This document shows positions 37,643-47,499 of a stretch of DNA of 64,000 bases, piece by piece. Both the position numbers and the translations under genes were made by a program. Positions within the stretch are counted from its first letter, which is position 1. Every line of letters begins with the position of its first letter. The notes below the pieces were generated by a model. It did not search any database. It had not been told where the DNA came from and saw nothing but the letters and a program-made list of their open reading frames with translations. Source of the stretch: Macrosoma leucophasiata (lineage: Eukaryota > Arthropoda > Insecta > Lepidoptera > Hedylidae); assembly GCA_036365455.1 (NCBI GenBank), contig JAWQUS010000001.1, forward strand, positions 25,033,001 through 25,097,000, written 5' to 3'.

Positions 37643-38205
37643 TAATATATATCAAGCGCTTTAGCCCTTTAAATAGGGTAACATTACTGAAATTTTAGGA
37701 TGCACTTGTTCGGTACCAGGCGATCCTTCAATGTTATATTGAAAATAGACATCAACATTGTCCTACATTTAATTGAATTTATCTGGAAGGCTTGAATGCT
37801 TTCACAAAGGAAAATAATAGAGAAAAAAAAATATTTAGGGTCTAAAACAATATTGAATAAGGATAGAAACCGGATAAATATTCATTTCGGTGATCCTGTT
37901 GGAGATTTCCCAAATATGTTGTATCTTTTCTTCTACGAAAGAAGAAAGACTCTCAAAGATCGGGATCTCCGAGGAATTTGTATCAATAATACGGGGAAAA
38001 GTAATGATATAGAGATTATCTTAGCCGTCTGGTCAGACAAAATACATATGATTTAACATTTCTCCAAGCCTACATTTTTTTTGTATGCCTTATATCTTTA
38101 TTGAGTTGTGTTGCAAATTATTACCTGCTAACTTTTGACTTCGACTTCCAATACGATTCATCATTATCAATCTTATTCTCTTTTCTAACTCTTCTTCATT
38201 ATTAT
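37643..38205. other. Gene-free stretch
   Basis: Contains an 86-codon frame (37796-38056) with no motif that I recognise, which I do not support as a gene. Confidence 0.35.
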
Positions 38206-38207
38206 TC

Positions 38208-38426
38208 TTACTGGTGGTGGAGCTCCAGTGACCCAGTGACGGAGCTCGCGGGTGTAGGTACCACCGCATTACCTAATATACTTGCCGCTAAATGGTAGCG
38301 TTCAGCACTATCGTGTTTCGGTCAGGTGGTAATGTACGGCCCTGTAATTTCCGGCACAGAGGCATAACACCTTAGGCCTCAGGAGTGCACGACTGCATGC
38401 TTGTTTGCCACTTCCATTACATAAAA
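38208..38426 (+). repeat. Family R with 3' internal deletion
   Basis: Starts ACTGGTGGTGGAGCTCCAGT with a 9-bp local duplication (CCAGTGACC/CCAGTGACG) and runs cleanly to GGCCTCAGGAGTG. It then jumps to CTGCATGCTTGTTTGCC and TTACATAAAAAAG. Low divergence. Confidence 0.85.
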
Positions 38427-38427
38427 A

Positions 38428-38578
38428 AGGGATGTCGTAATCGCCACACTTGGCATGCGGACTGACGATTACAGTAGCGGTAGTATTCTTGCAGGACGCT
38501 GCTGCCCATCGTGCGTTATTGCACTTACTACCGCCCCACTGGAATGGTTCGACCGCCATTGGTTGTCTGCACTAGTAG
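38428..38578 (-). repeat. Family Q, inverted
   Basis: TCGCCACACTTGGCATGCGG, GACGATTACAGTAGCGGTAG, GCAGGACGCTGCTGCCCATC, ACTACCGCCCCACTGGAATG and GACCGCCATTGGTTG match family Q on the minus strand, without the GAT tail. Confidence 0.7.
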
Positions 38579-38597
38579 AAGAATTCTTTATTTAGAA

Positions 38598-38705
38598 GAA
38601 AAATGGAAAGAAAAATTTGACTTCAGGCGAGACTCGAACTCGCTGCCACTGTGAATCTAGTCCAGCCGAGTCTCGCCTGAAGTAAAATTTTTCTTTCCAT
38701 TTTTC
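38598..38705. repeat. 108-bp foldback, 39-bp arms with one mismatch
   Basis: Arms 38598-38636 and 38667-38705 (outer sequence GAAAAATGGAAAGAAAAATT) are inverted copies differing at one base, around a 30-nt loop. A single arm alone occurs at 52620-52650, so the family can exist without the inverted partner. Confidence 0.85.
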
Positions 38706-38791
38706 TTTAAAATAAATATATATTTCACAAGCATGTGTTAATGCGAAATAATATTAAACAAGAAGAATTCTTGTCCAGTAGAAAAAAATTC

Positions 38792-39026
38792 AGTGCAAAC
38801 AAGCATCCAGTTCACATTGATGTTAAATGATGACTGCAGCCTATAGACACCCATACCAAGGTCAAAATTCAGATGCGTCACCACTCCTGAGGCCTAAGGT
38901 GTTATGCCTCTGTGCCGGTAATTACAGGGCCGTACATTACCACCTGACCGGAACACGATAGTGCTGAACACGGTAAGTATAATAGGTAATGCGGTGGTGG
39001 TTACGCCCGCGAGCTCCGTTACTGGT
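38792..39026 (-). repeat. Family R, inverted, nearly full length
   Basis: CAAACAAGCATCCAGTTCAC, GATGACTGCAGCCTATAGAC, CACTCCTGAGGCCTAAGGTG, ATTACCACCTGACCGGAACA, GGTAATGCGGTGGTGG and GAGCTCCGTTACTGGTGG. A small deletion removes the ATTTAGCGG block. Confidence 0.85.
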
Positions 39027-39028
39027 GG

Positions 39029-39095
39029 TTAAAGTTAAATCGTTCGTCTTCACTGGTGAGAGACCACCAGTGAAGACGTCACGATTTAACTTTAA
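39029..39095. repeat. 30-bp inverted repeat at the head of family R
   Basis: Arms 39029-39058 and 39065-39095 (starting TTAAAGTTAAATCG and containing CGTCTTCACTGGTG) are near-exact inverted copies with a 6-nt loop. It starts exactly where the family R copy ends, and part of the arm (CACTGGTG/CACCAGTG) looks like family head sequence. Confidence 0.85.
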
Positions 39096-39877
39096 ATCTA
39101 ATTTAAGTTTAATATAAGCTGGATAAATTTATTTAAATGTCTTTTTTCGATAATTGTCAATTAGCTTCCTTAAAACATGATTAAAACAATCCGAGACATC
39201 AAATATTAACATCATGTTATTATTTTCACCACAATACGACCATTCTCAATTTTACCAAGCGCAACCTTCGTTTTCTTAAGCCGCTTGTGTCTTCGCCTTT
39301 AGCAACGAATGCTCGACGGACGAACAGTACAATGTACACATATACATTATTCACAGCACAACGCTCTCACACATGCAAACCAAAGAGGAATGTTCAGTAA
39401 GTAAATGATCCACGTGGCTCATTACGGTTTATACTGCAAAGGAATATCATCCTTACGACTCAAACTATAAGATTCACAGAATGTACTACGGGCTGTGTTG
39501 TAAAATGAACTCAATACAATACAACATTAAGTTGATTTTGGAAGTAACTGTAGTTTATTTTCGCACAACATGAGCTAGTTTTTCTAGCACGTGCTGAGTC
39601 GAGAATTATTTAACACTGAGGAGAGGCTAACGTTTCAATATGAAGTACTTTGGGCAGCGTTAAGCTGAAAGTAGGTAGCTTACTTTTTCATATTACTTAA
39701 GTGAAACGTACTCAATGTTCCTAACATGATTCTAGTACAGAATATATTATTATGCTTATAAACATAAACATATATATATATAAACATACTTGTGATATTT
39801 ATATTAAAAAAACTCTTTATATATCTAGAATTTAACTGTATGTTAGGCGTATTCATTACTTCTTTACTAAACTTTTA
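39096..39877. other. Gene-free stretch
   Basis: AT-rich with a TATATATA run near 39770-39782. No gene or family copy. Confidence 0.35.
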
Positions 39878-40197
39878 ATTACGTAACTTCGTAACTTCAC
39901 GCCTGTAATCCCCGAAGGGGTAGGCAGAGGTAAATGCATGCATTCAAGCATACATGCAAACACCCACGATTCGCCGGTTGCGTTTTGGCCCATGTAACAG
40001 GTGGCGAGGCTGTTGACATCTCCGGGCACATTACCAAACTTCAAGGTACTGGGAAATTTCCAGAAAATGGAAATATCCCAATAGAACCAGAGATAATGGA
40101 CTTTACACCATCATCTCTGAAAACCCCCTACCCGGGAATCGAACCCAGGACCTCAGCGTAGTAGTAGTGGCCTGCTACCACTGGGCTACCGAGGCAG
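39878..40197 (-). repeat. Family C SINE, full length, inverted
   Basis: The tRNA-like head is at the right end (plus: GGAATCGAACCCAGGACCTC, the B-box side, and TACCACTGGGCTACCGAGGC, the A-box side). The body holds TGTAACAGGTGGCGAGGCTG, CACATTACCAAACTTCAAGG, TTTCCAGAAAATGGAAATAT. The 3' end is ACGTAACTTC/CCCCGAAGGGGTAGGCAGAG at the left. Plus-strand frames here are not genes. Confidence 0.85.
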
Positions 40198-40768
40198 TTC
40201 TTCTCATTTTCAATGTATTAAACTACATTGAACATACGACTTTTTGTGAATCGAACTCATTATTTTGAATATCATTACGAAGCTCAGGAAGTTTTTGTAA
40301 AGTAAATTGTTACCTAGTTTCAGCTTGCAGTCATGACTCATATATCCTCAATTTCAAGTCAGTTTTACTCAAATTCATTTCATTATATCTAAGTGCAACC
40401 TCTGATATATGAGAAGTGAAGTCGAAATAGTAAGACTACACTTACTGATATAACTTTTAAAACACTCGTGTTTCACATTGATCACACACATTTTATAAAC
40501 CTTGTGTTGTGTGTTGTTGTGATGTTTTTAAAATATGTGTGCTATACTTACTGATTTTAATAAATGTTCGAAATATAATCCGTATAAAAATGTATCACAT
40601 AATCTTCAATAATGCACGAACTCTCGAAAAGCAACTTCATGTGATCACAAAGTGCAACAACATCGAGTGCACTGCAAACGGATCTTACACACGCGATGGG
40701 GCAACGACTGTCTTAGTGTAGCCTTGACTCACTTAGTAGCTGGATACTAAAAGCCATTGTTATATTGA
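40198..40768. other. Gene-free stretch
   Basis: Nothing supported. Confidence 0.35.
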
Positions 40769-40769
40769 A

Positions 40770-41012
40770 CAATAGAGATCTGGATTGCCTTTGAGAAGAA
40801 ATCCGTTCAGATGTTCTTTATCATAGATTACTACTCCCAGACAAACTTCATGTTGTCTAAAAATTCTATCCCAAAAATAAGAAAAAAAAAATGTAATGTG
40901 CAACCGATTCTCGGACCTACTCAATATTTCATGAGAATCGGTAAAGCCGTTTCGGAGAAGTATGGTACGAGTAACTAACATTGTGACACAAAAAAATTAT
41001 ATATATAGCGAT
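40770..41012 (+). repeat. RTE-like 3' repeat fragment
   Basis: ATTTCATGAGAATCGGTAAA, GCCGTTTCGGAGAAGTATGG, GTAACTAACATTGTGACAC and an ATATATAT end. This is the well-known 3' segment of lepidopteran RTE-type repeats. Confidence 0.55.
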
Positions 41013-42233
41013 ATTAGATTTGGTTTTCACAAAAAGTTTAGGAGTCGTCATACCATAGAAGTGGTATTTGATCGACTCGTCGATTTGGTGGCAATAACAT
41101 TATACTTTACACACGATTGAACTTGCGCTTCATACAAATTTAGCAGTTGGCGTAGTGTAAAGTATTTGCTAACCTTATAGAACCCCAACCTTCATGCCAG
41201 CTAATGTAGAGTATATCTAGAAATAGAGTTGCAGAAAATACGGACCTTGAGTCATGCCGGCATTTGATCGAAGTAGCATCGAAAACCACTAAAACCGTGA
41301 CTAAAACCGACCATTCCTTTAAAAAGTCTGCTGTCCATAAACAAAGTCAGCGTAAAAAGTCAGCAGGTATTCTATAAAAGGGATGCTTTCTAACAAACTC
41401 ATCGTGTTCTTCCTTAGTATAGTAGTATAGTATATTTCTAAGTTAATATCCATCCTATGACAATAATCAATATTTCATCAATCTAACTTCTAAGAACTTG
41501 TGAAAAGTAATCGAAAAAGACCCAGCGTAATAACGTTTATCGACTCGATTAAAAATCTCTTGGGACTTTATTCGAAAGCATGTAAAATTCAATTTGCCTG
41601 TGTCAATTCGTTGATGAAGCACTTCAGTTGCCAAGTTTCTGAGAACAATTACTGCTCTGGGAATTACGACTTGGAAAATACTGATAATTACCGAATTCTT
41701 GGACTTTTCGCGTTCCAAAAACTATTTGCTAACACTCGTCATCTAATGAAGATCTTTTGTGCAAATTTAAAAGTCAAATATGATCTTAGAGACTGAATAC
41801 TTACTTGAATGTTAACTTTTTGTGGGTGAATGACCTAAGTTTTTGAAATATTCATCATCTAATTCTGTGCGATCGGAAAAGTCAAGCAAGATTCTACAGA
41901 CAAAATTTTTGATTCTTTAACGGTTTCGCAGATTTTTCACATTCTGGTATATTTAAATTGCTGATTTCACTCGTGTACACAAAACTATCAGCTTCCTCAC
42001 TTAGCCGAAGTTTCGGTCATTGAAGCTAGTATCTACAATGCTTAAGTTTTACTGTGCAAAACTAAAGCATTGTAGTTGGCAAAAAATAGTCAATTATTTC
42101 ATACATATTATATAGAGATATTAGTGTGTGTGACAGTTCTAACAATTTTAAGCAATGGTAAAGTTTCGTTAGAGAAGCGTGAGAGCATTGAACATAAGGG
42201 AGTATTTTTGTATCCCAAAGTGGGTTGGGCCGA
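41013..42233. other. Stretch of about 1.2 kb with no supported gene
   Basis: The frames at 41500-41796 (plus) and 41467-41718 (minus) overlap each other and have no recognisable motif. No repeat of this window is present. Confidence 0.35.
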
Positions 42234-42234
42234 C

Positions 42235-42450
42235 GTAAATACTAAAATAATTGAAGCTTGCAAACACCCACTATTTGCCAGTTAGGTACGTTATGTCCCC
42301 TTTAATCATTGATTGCGACTCGTCAGGCACATCATCAAGCCCCCAAAGTGCCACTGGGAACCTTGCGAAAATTGGAAATACCCCAATAGCGCATCGCTAT
42401 CGAAGGCCTCAACTCAAGCAGCAGAGGCCTGTAACCACTAGACACTAACC
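42235..42450 (-). repeat. Family C SINE, old inverted copy
   Basis: GCAAACACCCACTATTTGCC, GCCACTGGGAACCTTGCGAA, AATTGGAAATACCCCAATAG and CTGTAACCACTAGACACTAA parallel family C blocks in order, with heavy divergence. Confidence 0.5.
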
Positions 42451-42870
42451 AATTAATATAGAAGATTTCTGAAATAATAATTTAAATAAAAATAATTCGT
42501 TCAAATATTCTATTAATAATGAAATACGATACAAAACATTGTTCCATTAATATCAATTTGCCGCACATTGCGAGAATTTAGCGCACGCGAGGGTGTGGCG
42601 TGAAAGGATGATGCGTGTTTAATTACCCTTATCACAGTTTGATTGTAATCACACCACGACCGCCCCAATGCCACTTTTATTTACTAAACCCTAATCTGGG
42701 CGCAATTTAAATTAAATAAGCGACTTTTCACGACCACGTCACCCGCATGAAACGTAATATCCTAGGACTTCACTCTGTTCTATACGAGGCTTAGAGATAA
42801 AAACAGTTCTCATTTTCAAAGGGTTAGGTTTTCACTAGCTCATTGATTCAGTCAACCGAACAATAACGAC
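42451..42870. other. Gene-free stretch
   Basis: AT-rich sequence; no gene and no family copy that I can support. Confidence 0.35.
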
Positions 42871-42871
42871 C

Positions 42872-43013
42872 AGATTGTTCTAATATAGGCAGTCAAACCA
42901 TTACAATAGTGTGGTGGTAAGTGCAATAATGCAGCTTGGGCAGAAGCGATACAACTCCCGCCAATCCGCATTCTGGCACATCCCCCCACATGTTGTAGAC
43001 TTTGGGAATCTTT
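42872..43013 (+). repeat. Family Q, 5' part, split by the gypsy element
   Basis: GGCAGTCAAACCATTACAAT, GGTGGTAAGTGCAATAATGC, GCCAATCCGCATTCTGGCAC and AGACTTTGGGAATC. The sense resumes at 49615 (GCAGCGGTGGCTGAAAGATC) after the gypsy element, so the LTR element inserted into this repeat. Confidence 0.65.
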
Positions 43014-43488
43014 TAAAGGATCAAATCCCTATCTCAGAAATAAAAGCGTGTTCTTCGTGATTTCAACAATTGTATATTGACCAAACTTCCTTATAGTTTC
43101 GTGTCGGTTGTAAGAATGACCATTTGACAACTCAGCTGTCTTTTATATAATTTGTGTCATGAATGAACGAACAATTGAAATGTGAATGTGAATTGTTCGT
43201 TCATTCACTGATTGCACAGATTAAAAATAACGTAAATATTTATCGATTACATAGATTAAAAAATAAACGAAATACGATAAAGCCAACATGAATGAACGAA
43301 CAATTTAAATACGAATTGTTTGTTCATTTATAGATTATACGGATTAAAAATAAATATAAATTTAATAAAGCTAACATGAATGAACGAACAATTTAAACAT
43401 GCATTGTTCGTTCATTTAATGTTGTCATTGCAATACATTTGATGACACAGATTAAAAATAAACGTAAATTATAACAATAAAGCTAACA
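43014..43488 (-). repeat. gypsy 3' LTR with three tandem hairpins
   Basis: The minus strand begins TGTTAGCTTTATTG and ends CCTTTA. Three modules of roughly 90-130 bp each carry an inverted repeat of (A)ATGAACGAACAATT: 43161-43176/43191-43206 (16 bp, perfect), 43291-43305/43314-43328 (one mismatch) and 43379-43392/43403-43416 (14 bp, perfect). Each module also has GATTAAAAATAA, and modules 2 and 3 end in an AATAAAGC(T)AACA-like phrase. Confidence 0.95.
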
Positions 43489-43739
43489 ACTCGGCCATCC
43501 GATCTTGGTGAGTCCTCTCACAATGAAATTAAAAAAAAATTACAACAATTAATTATGATAAACTCAAAAATTAATTATACAATTTCAATTCTTACTATTC
43601 CATTTATCATTATCATGATCGCTAATCATACAACGCTTGCTTATGATCTGCAACCATATGTATTAATTTGACAAAGTCATTAATAGTATACATTGGTGCC
43701 ACATAACAAACGTTGCTCAGAATTAGATAAGTTCACAAT

Positions 43740-43952
43740 CACAATCTTGCATAGTCTGCTATGATCTGTAATCATCTGTGCGGCATTGGTTACCCAATAC
43801 CATTCGCTTTCTGCACTGATCACACATAGCCTATTAAGTTCACGTTCACAATCACAATCTTGCACAGTCTGCTATGATCTGTAATCATCTGTGCAGCATT
43901 GGTTACCCAATACCATTCGCTTTCTGCACTGATCACACATAGCCTATGCTAG
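43740..43952 (-). repeat. 113-bp tandem duplication in the gypsy 3' untranslated region
   Basis: AGTCTGCTATGATCTGTAAT recurs at 43753 and 43866, and TGGTTACCCAATACCATTCG and GCACTGATCACACATAGCCT recur with the same spacing. The units are almost identical. The region lies between the end of pol and the 3' LTR. Confidence 0.85.
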
Positions 43953-44081
43953 CAGATAAGTTTAGTAATTTCTTATTAATAATGTAAATATGCATACCAT
44001 AATCATCGCTTTCTCACTTCCGTTACATTTATCATACTCGAAATACATTATGTCATACTCAATACACGTCGTAATAATTAA

Positions 44082-45104
44082 TTAAGTATTTTCTTCTATT
44101 GAGTCAGTACTATTGCCATCTTTATCGCTTTCATTATCTTCACTATTATATTTGTCAAAGCTGAGCCAGGGGTGGATTTTATCCAAAGCGACGACGTTCT
44201 CGTATCTTTTATTACCTCTCCTAGTAAGGGGTGTGTCTTCAACAACGAACCTATCATTTGGTAAAATCTTTGTAATACGGTACGGGCCATGAAATTTAGC
44301 AAGTAACTTTTTAGATTTTCCAACATGATCTTTATCAGTTACAGTTCTTTCGATTCTAACTAGATCGCCTTCACTATATGATGTTGCTGTTTTTCGATGT
44401 TTGTCGAATTGTTTTTTAGAAGTTTCCTGTTGTTTGCAAATATTGTTGCTAGCGTCCGATCTAAGTTGCATCAAGTCATCCCCGGTCACGCGTTCAGATG
44501 TTTCGGTTAATATATCATTTAATACATTTTCTGATGGGCTAACTAATCTGCATCCAAACAATAGTTCGGATGGACTTTTACCCGTTGTTTTATTGACTGT
44601 AGTGTTAATACCTAGCTGAATATCGCCTACATATGTATCCCAAGTATTATCATTTTTATTGTGACATTTTGTACATAACGCATCTGATATAGTACGGTTG
44701 AAGCGTTCAACCTGTCCATTAGCTCTTGGGGTTGCTACGGCATTTAGTATATGCTTTACATTTAATTTTTCAGTAAATTCTTTGAATTTCGCGCTTGTAA
44801 AGCAAGACCCTCGATCCGTGATAAGTCGGGCTGGGACCCCAAAGTAGCAAAAGTGTTCTCTAAAGGTTTTAATGGCGGTTGCAGTTTTTGTGTCTCGTAC
44901 TGCACGAATATTGATGTACTTAGTAAATGCATCTATAATGACAAGGATGTACATGTTCCCTTTCTTGGAACGAACAAATGGTCCCAAGTGGTCAGCGTGC
45001 AGTGTGTGAAATGGAATTTCGATTTTAGGAATAGGATGTAGCATCCCTTCCTTTGGCCCTCCAGGGGCTTTATGGTGCGCGCACTCTAAACAAGCAGCAA
45101 CGTA
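44082..45104 (-). CDS. gypsy pol part 2: integrase core and C-terminus
   Basis: About 340 codons, ending at the TAA at 44082-44084. It opens just after an 8-base T run (plus 45105-45112), where the upstream pol frame is lost. It completes the integrase zinc finger (the C-x2-C pair, AACLECAHHK) and holds the catalytic set: LHADHLGPF, LITDRGSCFTS and RANGQVERFNRT. The C-terminal GPYRITKI and KIHPWLSF region and an acidic tail follow. The first ATG is at 45044, but homology starts earlier. One extra A on the minus strand would explain the break. Confidence 0.92.
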   Translation of the reverse strand, partial: YVAACLECAHHKAPGGPKEGMLHPIPKIEIPFHTLHADHLGPFVRSKKGNMYILVIIDAFTKYINIRAVRDTKTATAIKTFREHFCYFGVPARLITDRGSCFTSAKFKEFTEKLNVKHILNAVATPRANGQVERFNRTISDALCTKCHNKNDNTWDTYVGDIQLGINTTVNKTTGKSPSELLFGCRLVSPSENVLNDILTETSERVTGDDLMQLRSDASNNICKQQETSKKQFDKHRKTATSYSEGDLVRIERTVTDKDHVGKSKKLLAKFHGPYRITKILPNDRFVVEDTPLTRRGNKRYENVVALDKIHPWLSFDKYNSEDNESDKDGNSTDSIEENT

Positions 45105-47484
45105 TTTTTTTTGTAAATCTACGCATTTTAGGGAACCAATACGTATTTTGTAAACGATTTAGAGTTTTGTCAAATCCAAAATGACCCACATCATCGTGAT
45201 TCATTTTTAAGACTTGCCACCTAACACCGCGTGGTACTACCCATCGTAATCCTTTATCTAGCTGTCGGTAAACGTGATCGCCTTTAAGTTGGTAACTATT
45301 ACGAACGTCCGCGATATGTTTTGTTCCATCATCTTGTAAGATCTCTTTTATGCGTTTAATTTCATCATCATTTTCCTGAACAGTAGCAATCCAGTTTTTA
45401 ATATTAACATGTAATACATCTATAACGTGATTATCGTCGGGCAACTTGGGCTCATCAACAGGATTACGACTTAAAGCGTCAACATGCGTCATCCTTGCAC
45501 CAGGTCTATATTCAATTTCACAATCATACTCCTGGAATTGAACCCACCATCGTGAAATTCTAGGTATCAGATCTCGTTTCGTCAGTGTGGTACGTAGTGC
45601 ATTACAGTCTGTAATAATTTTAAATTTTAAGCCAAGTAAATACACCCGGAAACGGCTTAAAGAAGCTACGACAGCAAGGGTTTCTAATTCGAAGGAGTGA
45701 AACTTCTGCTCGTCATTTGTCGTTTTTCGACTATAATACGCGACGGGTCTGAGTAATCCATCTTCACCTCGTTGCAATAAAATACCAGCCACGCCCAATT
45801 TAGAAGCATCCGTATGCAATTCGGTATTTAATTTTGGATCGTATAAGGCTAATATAGGTCGTTCAGTTAAACGCTCTTTTAACGTATTGAATGCTTCTGT
45901 TTGTTTTTCAGTCCACTTCCATTCGAACTTTGTACTCAAGAGGTCCGTTAGAGGCCGTGCTATAAGAGCGAAGTTTTTAACGAACCTTCTGAAGAAACTA
46001 GCAAGGCCTATAAAACGCCTAACATCATGCACATTTTTCGGTTTTGGAAAATTTGTTATAGCCAATGTCTTCCTAGAACCGGGTTTTATGCCATCGCCGC
46101 TAACAGAAAAACCTAGAAAATCTATTTCTTTGTTGAAAAAGAAACATTTCTTTAATTTTAGTGTCATTCCTGCTTCTTTTAATAAAGTAAGCACTTCGCC
46201 TAATCTTGACATACCTTCTTCGAATGTGCGCGCCGGAATTAATACGTCATCCATATATATAATAATAAAGGACAGCTTTCCGAGTACTCTATTCATAGCT
46301 CTCTGAAACACCGATGGCGCATTAGCTAGTCCAAAAGGCATTCGCTTAAATTGATATTGACCATCGGGGGTTTCAAAGGACGTTTTGTCTTGGGAGTGTT
46401 CTGAAATTGGTATCTGATAATAACCAGAAGCTAAGTCGAGGCTCACGAATAAGCTATGACCAGCCAATCGATCTAACTGATCGTCGATCAAAGGTAAGGG
46501 GTAATGCTCTTTTTTTGTTTTATTATTAAGGGCTCTGTAATCTACGCAAAGCCTTTTCTCGCCCGTTTTTTTCTTAACAAGCAAAATCGGGCTTGCAAAA
46601 GATGATTTTGATTCGCACACTATGTCAGCTTCAATCATATCCTGAACCATAGTCCGAACCAATTCACGTTCAGGATAGGATAATCTATAAGGACGGTATA
46701 CTACAGGTTGTGAATCATTAAGTTCAATATCCATTTGAACAATATTTGTATAACCCAAATCCTTTAAATTATTAGAAAAACACGTTTCGAATGATTTCAA
46801 TAACGCCTTAAGTTGTTCTACTTGTACTATTGTTAGATCGGTCCCAAAATTTAGATCTTGATTCGTATCGTAGTTATTAAAATCAAGTAGATTGACATCA
46901 TACATTTTGTCTATGATCGAAGACCGTGTTAATAAATTATCTTTGTGTAAGGTAATAGAGTTAATACTTATATTTTGTATTAAAATACCAGTACATCCAT
47001 TCCTAACACTATACTCTCCTGGCAATAAATAAAATTCTTTTCCTATTTCACCTCTTAGCGACCCCTTGACGTAAACAGTACCCGAGTAGTTATTTTTGCA
47101 AGTGACAAGTACTACCATCATTTGTCGTGCTGGGATAGTGACATCGTGTTTCAAAATTAGTTCGAGTTTTGTGGAATGATTCCTAGTAAATATCAGAGAC
47201 TTATTTGTTTTTATTATAACGATTTCAGGTTTTTCCGTAAAACTGTGACCAATAAGTACCGGATATTTTATCACGCTATCATCTACAATAAAGACATCGA
47301 CTCGATCATGAATATCTTGTATTTTTATTTCTACATTTGCTACTCCTAATGGCATGACAACATTACCACCTAATCCTCTTAGTGTCGGTAAATTGTGATT
47401 AGCCCAAACGATACCTAACTTACTGGCTTCACTGTGTCTGATCAGCGTGCATTGACTACCCAAATCAACGTAGCCGATTATCAT
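45070..47484 (-). CDS. gypsy pol part 1: protease, RT, RNase H, integrase zinc finger
   Basis: The first ATG is at 47484, but the frame is open back to the UGA at 47499-47497 and continuous with Gag beyond it. 804 codons from the ATG. The protease motif GYVDLGSQCTLI is at residues 4-15, with DLG for the usual DTG/DSG. RT carries LCVDYRALNNKT, VSLDLASGYYQI and the catalytic YMDDVLIP near residue 410. RNase H has LHTDASKLGVAGILL near 555. The integrase zinc-binding His pair is near 760. The last residues before the stop at 45070 are out-of-frame sequence caused by the A-run change. Confidence 0.93.
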   Translation of the reverse strand: MIIGYVDLGSQCTLIRHSEASKLGIVWANHNLPTLRGLGGNVVMPLGVANVEIKIQDIHDRVDVFIVDDSVIKYPVLIGHSFTEKPEIVIIKTNKSLIFTRNHSTKLELILKHDVTIPARQMMVVLVTCKNNYSGTVYVKGSLRGEIGKEFYLLPGEYSVRNGCTGILIQNISINSITLHKDNLLTRSSIIDKMYDVNLLDFNNYDTNQDLNFGTDLTIVQVEQLKALLKSFETCFSNNLKDLGYTNIVQMDIELNDSQPVVYRPYRLSYPERELVRTMVQDMIEADIVCESKSSFASPILLVKKKTGEKRLCVDYRALNNKTKKEHYPLPLIDDQLDRLAGHSLFVSLDLASGYYQIPISEHSQDKTSFETPDGQYQFKRMPFGLANAPSVFQRAMNRVLGKLSFIIIYMDDVLIPARTFEEGMSRLGEVLTLLKEAGMTLKLKKCFFFNKEIDFLGFSVSGDGIKPGSRKTLAITNFPKPKNVHDVRRFIGLASFFRRFVKNFALIARPLTDLLSTKFEWKWTEKQTEAFNTLKERLTERPILALYDPKLNTELHTDASKLGVAGILLQRGEDGLLRPVAYYSRKTTNDEQKFHSFELETLAVVASLSRFRVYLLGLKFKIITDCNALRTTLTKRDLIPRISRWWVQFQEYDCEIEYRPGARMTHVDALSRNPVDEPKLPDDNHVIDVLHVNIKNWIATVQENDDEIKRIKEILQDDGTKHIADVRNSYQLKGDHVYRQLDKGLRWVVPRGVRWQVLKMNHDDVGHFGFDKTLNRLQNTYWFPKMRRFTKKIRCCLFRVRAP

Positions 47485-47496
47485 TACACCATTTAG

Positions 47497-47499
47497 TCA
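47497..47499 (-). other. In-frame UGA between gypsy Gag and Pol (UGA-CUA context)
   Basis: The minus strand reads ACC TTA TGA CTA AAT GGT GTA ATG. Codons on both sides are in one frame, so a single UGA separates Gag from protease. UGA followed by CUA is the best-known leaky stop context in eukaryotes and alphaviruses. It could serve as a programmed readthrough site, or it could be a simple nonsense mutation of a one-ORF element. Confidence 0.85.

Noticed and set aside
37796..38056. 86-codon plus-strand frame
   Set aside because: AT-rich, no motif, no upstream context, and length within chance for this base composition.
43158..43420. CRISPR-like array in the gypsy LTR repeats
   Set aside because: The units are hairpin modules of unequal length within a retrotransposon LTR in a eukaryotic sequence; there are no spacers of constant length and no cas genes.
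45105..45112. Programmed frameshift at the A8 run in gypsy integrase
   Set aside because: It falls inside the integrase zinc finger, not at a gag-pol border, and would need a +1 shift. A one-base length change is simpler.
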